A stretch of 64,000 nucleotides of DNA, taken from positions 478,241-542,240 of the forward strand of contig NZ_JADIKF010000038.1 in assembly GCF_016904945.1 (NCBI RefSeq). Reading direction: 5' to 3'. Source of the DNA: Dyella mobilis. GTDB lineage: Bacteria > Pseudomonadota > Gammaproteobacteria > Xanthomonadales > Rhodanobacteraceae. The notes under the pieces were generated by a model, which worked only from the letters and a program-made list of their open reading frames with translations, did not search any database and was not told where the DNA came from. This document shows, piece by piece, positions 52,011-60,099 of the stretch; position 1 is the first letter of the stretch; the number at the start of each line of letters is the position of its first letter. Position numbers and translations under genes: made by a program.

Positions 52011-52268
52011 ATGTCCCCGATCCAATTGGTGTCCCTGAAATCCGAGATATCCCGTTCCCCGCTGGAGACCTTCGTCGCCTGTGCCCATCAAATGCTGGAC
52101 CCCGCCACGCCCGAACCGATGAGGCGTGCCATGGAGCCGCGACTGCTGGCGCAATTGCCGGCCTTGCGGGCGCTGGGCGTGTTCGACCTGTTCGAACTGC
52201 GCGACCCGGCCCTGCGCGCCTGGATGGGCGACGAACTGGCGGAACTCACCGCCGCTCCGCGCAAATAA
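52011..52268 (+). CDS. Small uncharacterised protein
   Basis: 85 aa beginning MSPIQLVSLKSEISRSPLET, with a good ribosome site (AAGGAAAGG, 6 bases before the ATG at 52011) in a region otherwise open for a gene. It is leucine- and alanine-rich with likely helices (FVACAHQMLDPATPEPMRRA) and no signal peptide. No family recognised. Plus-strand neighbours: it precedes the MarR-EmrAB operon by 87 bp, without an obvious link. Confidence 0.6.
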   Translation: MSPIQLVSLKSEISRSPLETFVACAHQMLDPATPEPMRRAMEPRLLAQLPALRALGVFDLFELRDPALRAWMGDELAELTAAPRK

Positions 52269-52309
52269 TTCATTTCTGTCCATTTGCTGTAACAATAGGT
52301 GTCCAAACT

Positions 52310-52329
52310 ATATTTGCCTTGACAAATAT
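52310..52329. promoter_or_regulatory. Candidate MarR operator overlapping a -35 element
   Basis: ATATTTG-CCTTGA-CAAATAT is a dyad with perfect 7-bp arms. It overlaps TTGACA (52319-52324), which is followed after 17 bases by TAAAGT (52342-52347). Binding of the MarR protein encoded immediately downstream would block this promoter, the usual way MarR/EmrR-type repressors act. Confidence 0.65.
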
Positions 52330-52355
52330 TGTTAGGGGCAATAAAGTGCGCTCCC

Positions 52356-52814
52356 ATGCAAACAGGCCCGCTCATTACCCCTACCAGCCAGGAAAGCCTT
52401 GGCGTGTTGATTGGCCTCGTCCGCGCGGAGCTGGTGCGCGGTATCGAAGCGGAAATCAATGCCAAGGGACTGGATTTGCGCTTTACTCAGTTCCTGATAC
52501 TCAAACGGCTGGCCGCTCTGGGCCCGATGACGGCCACCGAGCTGGCGCGTGCCGTGGAACTGGATGGCGGCGCGATGACGCGCCAGCTCGATCAGTTGGA
52601 GGGCAGGGGATTCCTGCGCAGGCTTCCGCATGAACAGGACCGCCGAGCGTTGCGCATCGAACTGACCGAGCAAGGCGACGCGTTGTGGCAGCAATTGACC
52701 GGCTGCAACGAACGCGTGCTGCGGGCCGCACAGCGTTCGTTGACCGAAACCGAAAGCAAGCACTTGCACGACTACCTGGAGCGTGTGCTGCACGCACTTC
52801 GTGACAAGAACTGA
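52356..52814 (+). CDS. MarR-family regulator of the EmrAB-type efflux operon
   Basis: 152 aa from ATG 52356 (MQTGPLITPTSQESLGVLIG). The winged helix core is TQFLILKRLAALGPMTATEL ... DGGAMTRQLDQLEGRGFLRR and the wing HEQDRRALRIELTEQG carries the DRR-type signature of MarR proteins. It heads an operon with an outer-membrane channel, EmrA and EmrB, exactly the arrangement of EmrR-type regulators, so it should repress the operon until a toxic ligand binds. The predicted transcription start is only a few bases before the ATG, so the message may be nearly leaderless. Confidence 0.93.
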   Translation: MQTGPLITPTSQESLGVLIGLVRAELVRGIEAEINAKGLDLRFTQFLILKRLAALGPMTATELARAVELDGGAMTRQLDQLEGRGFLRRLPHEQDRRALRIELTEQGDALWQQLTGCNERVLRAAQRSLTETESKHLHDYLERVLHALRDKN

Positions 52815-52851
52815 TTCATCCATCTACTCATTGCATCGAGACTTGAAAGCC

Positions 52852-54291
52852 ATGCGTCTGCATATTCTTGCGGCTGCTGTCGGACTGACGTTCGCACTGG
52901 CGGGTTGCGCCACCTCGGGCGGCATTCACCCGGACGGTACCCCGACCGATCCGTCTTCGCTCAAGGCTGATCGCAGCCTGGCGAACGTGCAGGTATCCGA
53001 TGCGGCCTGGCCGAAGAACGATTGGTGGACCGGCCTGGGCGATCCCCAGCTCAACGCACTGATCGCCGAGGCGCTGCACGACAACCCGACGCTTGCCGTC
53101 GCCGATGCGCGCGCACGCTCCGCGCAAGCGGCAGCCGGTGCGGCCGATGCGTCGCGCCAGCCGGTCTTCGACGTCGGCGCCAGCGTTGCCGAAGCACGCA
53201 TTCCCACCTCCATTCCCGCACTCGGCAATGGGCACGTGGGAGCGGCCAAGTATGTCTACGGCAGCTTCAAGTGGGACCTGGATCTGTGGGGCGGCCAGCG
53301 CGCTGCGTGGGAAGCGGCTTTGGGTCAATACCGTGCATCGGAAGTGGATGCGCAGGCCGCACGCATCGAGTTGTCCACCAATGTCGCTCGTGCCTACGTG
53401 CAATTGAGCTACGCCTACGTGCAACAAGACGTGGCTGCCGCCGAACTGAAGCGTGCCAGCGAAGCGCGCGACCTCACGCACCAGCGTGTCGCCGCGGGCA
53501 TCGACAACCAGATGCAGCTCAAGCAGAGCGATTCGGAAGTGGCCAGCGCGCAAGGGCAGAAGGCGCAGGCCGATCGCGCGATCGATGCGGCACGTTCTGC
53601 CTTGTCGGTGTTGCTCGGCAAAGGTCCGGACCGCGGCCTGGATATCGCCCGTCCGCAGTTGCTGCCGCCGGGTGCATTGACCGTACCGGCCAATGTTCCT
53701 GTCGACGTGGTGGGTCATCGCGCCGATCTCGTGGCTGCGCGCTGGCGCGTCGAAGCGGCCGGCAAAGAGATCAAATCCGCCAAGACGCAATTTCTGCCGG
53801 ACGTGAACATCGGCGCGATGCTCGGCTTGATCAATCTGGGCGGCGCCAATCTGTTCCAGATGTCGAACCGTTTCTACGAAGCGGCCCCGGCGATCAGTCT
53901 GCCGATCTTCGACGGCGGTCGTCGCCGCGCCAACTTGAGCAGCAAGGATGCGCAATACGATCTGGCCGTGGCGCAATACAACCAGACGCTGGTGTCGGCG
54001 GTGAACGAAATCTCCGACGACTACGACGCGCTCAATTCGCTGAAAGAGCAGGTCGATGCGCAGCAACGCGCACTCGACGCGGCGAACGATGCGTGGAGCT
54101 TGTCCGAACAGCGCTACAAATCCGGCATCGGCAGCTACCTGGAGGCACTGAGCGTGCGCCAGGAACTGCTGGCCGCCGAACAGCGCATGGCCGCGCTGCA
54201 TGCACAGCAGGCCGATCTGAATGTGCAACTGATCCAGGCGCTCGGCGGCGGCTTCCGTCCGCAGGCCGACACCCAACTTTCTTCCAAGTAA
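52852..54291 (+). CDS. NodT/OprM-family outer-membrane efflux lipoprotein
   Basis: 479 aa from ATG 52852 with a lipoprotein signal (HILAAAVGLTFALAGC, lipobox LAGC). Two TolC-type repeats follow: NPTLAVADARARSAQAAAG and the repeat-two motif GHRADLVAARWRVEAAGKEI ... AAPAISLPIFDGGRRRANL. It supplies the outer-membrane channel for the EmrAB pump encoded after it; the operon is therefore self-contained, which many EmrAB loci of enteric bacteria (which use TolC) are not. Spaced 37 bases from the MarR gene. Confidence 0.95.
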   Translation: MRLHILAAAVGLTFALAGCATSGGIHPDGTPTDPSSLKADRSLANVQVSDAAWPKNDWWTGLGDPQLNALIAEALHDNPTLAVADARARSAQAAAGAADASRQPVFDVGASVAEARIPTSIPALGNGHVGAAKYVYGSFKWDLDLWGGQRAAWEAALGQYRASEVDAQAARIELSTNVARAYVQLSYAYVQQDVAAAELKRASEARDLTHQRVAAGIDNQMQLKQSDSEVASAQGQKAQADRAIDAARSALSVLLGKGPDRGLDIARPQLLPPGALTVPANVPVDVVGHRADLVAARWRVEAAGKEIKSAKTQFLPDVNIGAMLGLINLGGANLFQMSNRFYEAAPAISLPIFDGGRRRANLSSKDAQYDLAVAQYNQTLVSAVNEISDDYDALNSLKEQVDAQQRALDAANDAWSLSEQRYKSGIGSYLEALSVRQELLAAEQRMAALHAQQADLNVQLIQALGGGFRPQADTQLSSK

Positions 54292-54313
54292 TTACTTTCT
54301 CTGAGGCAGCCCC

Positions 54314-55504
54314 ATGTCCAGTCCGAACCCCAATACCGCCGACACGCCGGTAGTCCAGGCGCCTCCGGTCAGCAACCGGCGCGGCTTCCTGCTGCGACTG
54401 CTGCTGGTGGTCCTCGTTCTCGCGGCCATTGCCTGGACCGCGTGGTATTTCCTTGACGGCCGCTGGTACGAAGGTACCGACGACGCCTACGTCAACGGCA
54501 ACATCGTGCAGATCACGCCGCGCATCGCCGGCACGGTGATCAGCATCGGCGGCGACGACGGCGACTTCGTCAAGCAGGGCCAGGTGATGGTGCAGCTCGA
54601 CCGCTCCGATGCGGATGTCGAATTGCAGCGCGCCGCGGCGAACCTTGCCAGCACGGTGCGCAAAGTGCGCGGCCTGTACAGCACGGTATCCGGCGCGCAG
54701 GCGCAGTTGGCAGTGCAGCGCGTGTCCTTGCAGAAGGCGCAGGCCGACTACAACCGCCGCCGCGATCTGGCCAAGACCGGTGCGATTTCCGCCGAAGAGC
54801 TGTCGCACGCACGCGATGCGCTGACCGCCGCGCAGAACGCCCTCGACACCGCGCAGCAGCAGTTGCAGACCAACCAGGTGCTGGTGGACGACACCGTCGT
54901 CACGTCGCATCCGGACGTGAAGGCCGCCGCCGCTGCATATCGCGCCGCCTATCTGGACGACGTACGCACCACCATGATCGCTCCGGTCACCGGTTACATC
55001 GCCAAGCGCACCGTGCAGGTGGGCCAGCGTGTACAGCCCGGTGCCGCGCTGATGGCCGTGGTGCCGCTGCACGAAGTGTGGGTGGATGCCAACTTCAAGG
55101 AAACCCAGCTCACCCAGATGCGCATCGGCCAGCCGGTGGAAATCATCTCCGACGTGTACGGCAGCTCGGTGAAATACAAAGGCCAGGTGCAGAGCCTCGG
55201 CGTCGGCACGGGCAGTGCGTTCTCGCTGCTGCCGGCGCAGAACGCCACCGGCAACTGGATCAAGATCGTGCAACGCATTCCCGTGCGCGTGGTCTTCACC
55301 GATCCTGCCCAGTTAGACAAGCACCCGCTGCGCATCGGCATGTCGCTGGACACCGAAGTGGATCTGCACAACCAGAACGGCCTCGCGCTGTCGCAGACGC
55401 CGCGCACCGAACCGCTGTTCAGCACCGACGTCTACAACCACCAGCTGACCGAAGCGAACCAGCAGATCGAGCAGATCATCCACGAGAACACGGGTGGCCG
55501 TTGA
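54314..55504 (+). CDS. emrA: EmrA-type membrane fusion protein (HlyD family)
   Basis: 396 aa. One N-terminal membrane anchor (FLLRLLLVVLVLAAIAWTAW) followed by the lipoyl half NGNIVQITPRIAGTVISIGG, a coiled-coil hairpin (VSLQKAQADYNRRRDLAKTG), the second half (DDVRTTMIAPVTGYIAKRTV) and beta-barrel segments. The anchor-plus-hairpin layout is that of EmrA, the adaptor for MFS pumps, and not the lipid-anchored RND adaptors. It lies between the channel gene and EmrB, with GAGG before its start. Confidence 0.95.
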   Translation: MSSPNPNTADTPVVQAPPVSNRRGFLLRLLLVVLVLAAIAWTAWYFLDGRWYEGTDDAYVNGNIVQITPRIAGTVISIGGDDGDFVKQGQVMVQLDRSDADVELQRAAANLASTVRKVRGLYSTVSGAQAQLAVQRVSLQKAQADYNRRRDLAKTGAISAEELSHARDALTAAQNALDTAQQQLQTNQVLVDDTVVTSHPDVKAAAAAYRAAYLDDVRTTMIAPVTGYIAKRTVQVGQRVQPGAALMAVVPLHEVWVDANFKETQLTQMRIGQPVEIISDVYGSSVKYKGQVQSLGVGTGSAFSLLPAQNATGNWIKIVQRIPVRVVFTDPAQLDKHPLRIGMSLDTEVDLHNQNGLALSQTPRTEPLFSTDVYNHQLTEANQQIEQIIHENTGGR

Positions 55505-55515
55505 GCCCCACGCTT

Positions 55516-55540
55516 TTCCCTCTCTCCGCCGGGGAGAGGG
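55516..55540. repeat. Palindromic repeat between emrA and emrB
   Basis: TTCCCTCTCC-GCCGG-GGAGAGGGAA, a perfect 10-bp stem. It is a member of the same C/G-rich repeat family as the copies near 4110 and inside lhr, here without the tail. It lies in the 65-bp gap before emrB and may act as an mRNA hairpin. Confidence 0.7.
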
Positions 55541-55569
55541 AATCAAAGGCCTAATTCAGGTATAGCCAA

Positions 55570-57090
55570 GTGAACACCCATTTCCGTCCACCCAACCTGG
55601 TCCTGGCGACAATCGGTTTGTCGCTGGCCACGTTCATGCAGGTGTTGGACACCACGATCGCCAACGTGTCGCTGCCGACCATCGCCGGCAACCTCGGCGT
55701 GAGCCAGGACCAGAGCACCTGGGTGATTACTTCGTTCGCAGTGAGCAACGCCATCGCGCTGCCGCTCACCGGCTTTCTTACCCGCCGCTTCGGCGAGGTG
55801 AAGCTGTTCATGTGGGCGACGGTGCTGTTTTCGATCGCATCGTTCCTGTGCGGCATTGCGCAGAGCATGAGCATGCTGATCCTGTTCCGCACCATCCAGG
55901 GTGCGGTGGCCGGTCCCATGTATCCGATCACGCAGGCACTGCTGATCTCCATCTATCCACCCGCCAAACGAAGCATGGCGCTGGCGTTGCTGGCGATGGT
56001 GACGGTGGTGGCGCCGATTGCCGGCCCGATCCTGGGCGGCTGGATCACCGACAACTATTCCTGGCCGTGGATCTTCTTCATCAACGTGCCGATCGGCATC
56101 TTCGCCAGCATGGTGGTGGGCAACCAGATGCGCCTGCGCGAAGTGGTTACGCAGCGGCCCAAGATCGACTACGTCGGCCTGATCACCCTGGTGATCGGCG
56201 TGGGCGCGTTGCAGGTGGTGCTGGACAAGGGCAATGACGAAGACTGGTTCAACTCCACCTTCATCGTGATCACCGCCATCGTCTCGGCCATCGCGATCGC
56301 GATCTTCCTGATCTGGGAGCTGACCGACAAGGATCCGATCGTCGACCTGAAGCTGTTCCGTCACCGCAACTTCCGCATGGGCACCATTGCACTGGTGCTG
56401 GCCTACGCCGCGTTCTTCGCCATCGGTCTTTTGGTGCCGCAGTGGCTGCAGTTGAATCTCGGCTACACCGCCACCTGGGCCGGTTTCGCCACCGCGCCGC
56501 TGGGCGTGCTGCCGGTGTTGCTGACCTTTATCGTCGGCAAATACGCCACGCGCTTCGACTTGCGCCTGCTCACCAGCGGTGCGTTCGTGGTGATGGGCGT
56601 GACCTGCTTCCTGCGCTCGGACTTCTACATCGGCGTGGATTTCGAATCGGTGGCCTTGGTGCAGTTGCTGCAAGGCTTGGGCGTGGCGTTCTTCTTCATG
56701 CCGGTTACCACCATCCTGCTATCGGATCTGCAACCGCACGAGATCGCGGCGGGCGGCGGCGTGGCAACCTTCCTGCGTACGGTTGGTGCCAGCTTCTCCG
56801 CGTCGATCACCACCTTCCTGTGGCAGCACCGCGGCATCATCCATCACGAGCATCTGGCCGAGCAGATCACGCCGTACAACCCGCTGGTGCAACAGGCGGT
56901 GAGCCAGACCGGCGATTCGCAGACCGTGATGGCGATGTTGAACCAGACCATCACCTTGCAGGGCCTGCAGATCTCCTTCAACGAAGTGTTCCATGCACTG
57001 GGCTGGATCTTCCTGTCGCTGATCGTGGTGATCTGGATGGCCAAGCCGCCGTTCGCCGCCAAGGCGGGCGCAGGGGGAGGCGGTCACTGA
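55570..57090 (+). CDS. emrB: EmrB/QacA-type DHA2 drug:proton antiporter
   Basis: 506 aa with the 14 membrane spans of DHA2 major-facilitator transporters. GTG start at 55570. Conserved motifs: LATFMQVLDTTIANVSLPTI (motif D1), GFLTRRFGEVKLFMWAT (motif A), and motif C LALLAMVTVVAPIAGPILGG. It forms the inner-membrane pump with EmrA and the preceding channel. Last gene of the operon: a strong hairpin follows 24 bases after the stop. Confidence 0.96.
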   Translation: MNTHFRPPNLVLATIGLSLATFMQVLDTTIANVSLPTIAGNLGVSQDQSTWVITSFAVSNAIALPLTGFLTRRFGEVKLFMWATVLFSIASFLCGIAQSMSMLILFRTIQGAVAGPMYPITQALLISIYPPAKRSMALALLAMVTVVAPIAGPILGGWITDNYSWPWIFFINVPIGIFASMVVGNQMRLREVVTQRPKIDYVGLITLVIGVGALQVVLDKGNDEDWFNSTFIVITAIVSAIAIAIFLIWELTDKDPIVDLKLFRHRNFRMGTIALVLAYAAFFAIGLLVPQWLQLNLGYTATWAGFATAPLGVLPVLLTFIVGKYATRFDLRLLTSGAFVVMGVTCFLRSDFYIGVDFESVALVQLLQGLGVAFFFMPVTTILLSDLQPHEIAAGGGVATFLRTVGASFSASITTFLWQHRGIIHHEHLAEQITPYNPLVQQAVSQTGDSQTVMAMLNQTITLQGLQISFNEVFHALGWIFLSLIVVIWMAKPPFAAKAGAGGGGH

Positions 57091-57113
57091 TACGCCAGGC
57101 ACTTTCACAAACG

Positions 57114-57139
57114 ACAACGGCCCCTTTTGGGGCCGTTGT
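57114..57139 (+). terminator. Hairpin terminator after emrB
   Basis: ACAACGGCCCC-TTTT-GGGGCCGTTGT, a perfect 11-bp stem ending in CTTGTG. It lies 24 bases after emrB and 27 bases before the end of the convergent pagL gene, so it could serve both strands. Confidence 0.8.
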
Positions 57140-57165
57140 CTTGTGCGCAACCGGAACGCGATAGA

Positions 57166-57708
57166 TCAGAACGCGATACCTGCCACCGCCATCGTTTCGC
57201 CGCGGTTGGGCTCGTGCAGGCTGCCATTGGAAATGTGGCGGATACCGAGGCTCCAGTGATTGCCCTGGTAACCGACCGTCGTGACAAATTCGTAGGCCGT
57301 GCTCAATGCCTGCGTGCGGGCACTGTTGTAGGCCGGCTGGAAGCTTAGGAAGAACGGCTGATACCAGGCATTGGGTGTGCCGTAATGGACGCGCACGCCG
57401 CCAGCCAGAATGAAGGTGTCGTGGCGCGTGCTCGGGTTGTCGTTGTTGAACTCGGCAACCTTGCGGCCGTCGCGGCCGCCGATCCAGCCGGCGGTGACGT
57501 CCGGCGACCAGGTGAAATTGCTGCTGCCGATCTGGCTCGGATCGAACACGACCTCGCCGAATGCAACCGGCGTGTTGTAGTTGTTGTTGGGGTTGCCCAT
57601 GTAGCTGACGCCACCCTGCAATTCGAACCGAGCGGCCATCGCGGGCAGCGCCGGCAGGGCACACAGCAGCGCGACTGCCAGGCCGCGGGTGATTGGATGA
57701 ATACGCAT
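57166..57708 (-). CDS. pagL: Lipid A 3-O-deacylase (PagL)
   Basis: 180-aa outer-membrane beta-barrel enzyme that removes the 3-O acyl chain of lipid A. Signal peptide MRIHPITRGLAVALLCALPA ending MAA; mature part is rich in strand segments. The PagL active site is conserved: RHISNGSLHEPNRGE with His158, Ser160 and Asn161, and the acidic residue at Glu171. The C-terminus ends in Phe, as in outer-membrane barrel proteins. It would modify the cell surface, lowering endotoxicity or affecting permeability. Convergent with the emr operon, monocistronic. Confidence 0.88.
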   Translation of the reverse strand: MRIHPITRGLAVALLCALPALPAMAARFELQGGVSYMGNPNNNYNTPVAFGEVVFDPSQIGSSNFTWSPDVTAGWIGGRDGRKVAEFNNDNPSTRHDTFILAGGVRVHYGTPNAWYQPFFLSFQPAYNSARTQALSTAYEFVTTVGYQGNHWSLGIRHISNGSLHEPNRGETMAVAGIAF

Positions 57709-57892
57709 TCGAAATACCTGTGGGGAAGGGGTGGTATGACGTTTATGTACTACTAAGTTTACAAATGATTAAGGCGCATGGCTAGCGACATTTGTGTCAT
57801 TTTCAGCAACGCACTGTTGCCTCGGAGTGAGTGCGTGTAATCGACAGCTACGCGCAAGATTCACTTGCCACCTGCGATCGCACAATCGCTTC

Positions 57893-58960
57893 TCAGGTAT
57901 GCCGATGCCGGTGGTGCAGATCCGGAAAATGCGCATGGCTGTGCCGCAGCGGTTCGTGCGTATGCGGATGGGTGTGCGGCTCTTTCCCGTCCCATGGAAA
58001 GTCGTGATCGTGCTGGTGATGTTCGTCGTGGCGGTGCCGGTGATTGTGGGCCAGCGCTTCGTGTACGTGCTCGTGCTCGTGGCGTTCGCTGACGTGCAGC
58101 CACACGCCCAGCGCCATCAATGCACCGGCCAGCCAGAACGCGGGAGCAGGGTGTTCGCCCAACAGCAATAGCGACACGCACGCCCCCAGGAACGGCGCGG
58201 TGGAGAAATACGCACCGGTGCGCGCCGTCCCCAGCGAACGCAGGGCCAGCACGAACAGCACCAGGCTGACGCCATAGCCCGCCCCCAGCACACCCGCGGC
58301 CACAATCTTGAACGGGGCAGGGAAGCCGTAACCGCTGGCCAGGGCTATCGCGATGTTGATGGAGCCGGCCACCGCGCCTTTAATGCCGGCGATCTGCACC
58401 GGGTCGCTGCCGGAAATCGGGCGGGTGAAATTGTTGTCCAGCGCCCAGCACAGGCAGGCGCCGACGATCGCCGCCGCGCCCGGCGCAGCGCCGCCAAGAC
58501 CGAAGTGCTGCACCGACAGCAAGGCACCGCCGGCCACGATGGCCAGCATGCCCAGCAAAACCCGGCGATCCACATTCTCGCGAAACACCACCCAGGCCAA
58601 TACCGCCGTCAGCACGCTCTCCAGGTTCAACAACAGCGATGCGGAAGACGCCGGCGTATGCATCAGCCCGAACATCAGCAATAGCGGCCCCAGCACGCCG
58701 CCAAAGCACACCGCCGCGGCCAGCCACGGCAGATCGCGCCGCGCCAACGGCGCTTCATCCGATGAAGATGCACACGTGCGCCGCCAGAGCATCCACAGCA
58801 GCAGTCCCGCGCCCGAGCCGCCATACAACAGCCCTGCGAGCATGCCAGGTGCCACGCTGCCCAGCAGCAGCTTGGCCAGCGGCGTGCTGACGCCGAACAG
58901 CGCAGCCGCCGCCAGCGCCTGCGTAATGCCGCGACTAAGGCTAGGCGACGCCGCGTTCAC
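57893..58960 (-). CDS. EamA/DMT-family transporter with histidine-rich C-terminal tail
   Basis: 355 aa from GTG 58960 (AGGTGG upstream), overlapping the LysR stop by 20 bases. Ten membrane spans in two EamA repeats (LAAAALFGVSTPLAKLLLGS; WALDNNFTRPISGSDPVQIA). The last about 65 residues form a hydrophilic, extremely His-rich tail (ERHEHEHVHEALAHNHRHRH, HTHPHTHEPLRHSHAHFPD, HHRHRH). This architecture occurs in a subgroup of EamA proteins and suggests metal binding (Ni, Co, Zn or Cu), possibly metal-sensing by the transporter; direction and substrate of transport are not known. Confidence 0.87.
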   Translation of the reverse strand: MNAASPSLSRGITQALAAAALFGVSTPLAKLLLGSVAPGMLAGLLYGGSGAGLLLWMLWRRTCASSSDEAPLARRDLPWLAAAVCFGGVLGPLLLMFGLMHTPASSASLLLNLESVLTAVLAWVVFRENVDRRVLLGMLAIVAGGALLSVQHFGLGGAAPGAAAIVGACLCWALDNNFTRPISGSDPVQIAGIKGAVAGSINIAIALASGYGFPAPFKIVAAGVLGAGYGVSLVLFVLALRSLGTARTGAYFSTAPFLGACVSLLLLGEHPAPAFWLAGALMALGVWLHVSERHEHEHVHEALAHNHRHRHDEHHQHDHDFPWDGKEPHTHPHTHEPLRHSHAHFPDLHHRHRHT

Positions 58961-59876
58961 GGTTGTCCACCTGTTTGGAAGCCATGCACTGCGCGATCTG
59001 CAGAAAGGCGTGCACCATCGGGTCGTTGCCGTCGTGGCGATAGATGGCCCACACCGCAGTGGCCGCTTCCATGTCCGCCAGTGGCCGGTACACCACGTTC
59101 TCCACCGTCATGCGCTGCACCGATCCTGGCAACACGGCCACGCCGAAGCCGCCGGAGATGAGGCCGATGATGGTGGGCAGTTCGCGCACCTCGTAAAGAA
59201 TGCGCGGATTGAACCCCGCCTTCGTACACAGCGCGATCACCTCGTCGTACAACCGCACGCCAAGGTGGCGTTGATAGAAGATGAAATCTTCGTTGGCCAG
59301 CTCGCCGATGTGGATCGGCCCGCGCGCGGCAGCCAGCGGGTTGCTGGCATGCATGACCACGGTCAGCGAATCCTTGAACAGCTCGATCGCGCGGATGCCG
59401 TCGGGCAAGGCTTCCGGCCGGATCACGCCCACGTCGATGGTGCCTTGCTCCAGCGCGTCGATCTGCTGTGAGGTGGCCATCTCGTGAATTAACAGGCGCA
59501 CGTCGGGCAGGCGTTCGCGGAACCGGGCCAGCACCCGTGGCACCACAAACGTGAAGGGGCCGGAGGACATCAGGCCAAGATGCAATTCGCCCAGTTCGCC
59601 GCGTTGCGAGCGGGCGACCGATTCGGCCGCGCGTTCGGCCTGCGCCAGTATGCCTCTTGCTCGGGGCAGCAATGCGTTTCCCGCATGGCTCAGGCTGATG
59701 CCGCGGCCTTTGCGCTCGAACAGCTTGGCCCCGAGCCGCAGCTCAAGTGCATGAATTTGCTGGCTAAGCGGGGGCTGCGAAATGCCCAGCCGTTCCGCCG
59801 CGCGCCCGAAATGCAACTCGTCAGCCACGGTGACGAAATACTTCAGGTGCCTTAGTTCCAAGTATTCATTCGTCAT
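58941..59876 (-). CDS. LysR-family transcriptional regulator
   Basis: 311-aa regulator: LRHLKYFVTVADELHFGRAA, ERLGISQPPLSQQIHALELR and LGAKLFERKGRGISLSHAG form the classical LysR winged helix, followed by the effector-binding domain (GELHLGLMSSGPFTFVVPRV, EQGTIDVGVIRPEALPDGIR). It is transcribed as the first of two overlapping genes with the EamA transporter and divergently from the RND permease at 60100, with 223 bp between. Either neighbour could be its target. The LTTR consensus site was not identified. Confidence 0.95.
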   Translation of the reverse strand: MTNEYLELRHLKYFVTVADELHFGRAAERLGISQPPLSQQIHALELRLGAKLFERKGRGISLSHAGNALLPRARGILAQAERAAESVARSQRGELGELHLGLMSSGPFTFVVPRVLARFRERLPDVRLLIHEMATSQQIDALEQGTIDVGVIRPEALPDGIRAIELFKDSLTVVMHASNPLAAARGPIHIGELANEDFIFYQRHLGVRLYDEVIALCTKAGFNPRILYEVRELPTIIGLISGGFGVAVLPGSVQRMTVENVVYRPLADMEAATAVWAIYRHDGNDPMVHAFLQIAQCMASKQVDNRERGVA

Positions 59877-60099
59877 GTGTATCGAGCCATTCGCCTTACT
59901 GTATCGATCTTAGCAAGTCGTACAACTAACCTTCACGTTCGGCTGGCGCCATCCCCATGGACCGGCCGTCCGAACCGGAATTTTGCATGTAAGCGGAGCA
60001 TGCGGCCGCCACATCCGGCTGCACAAACCTCGTTGCGCTGCATGGTTGCCATGGACTGGCACGCGGCAGGCGCTCCGCCCCATCCTTTGGAGTTCATCC

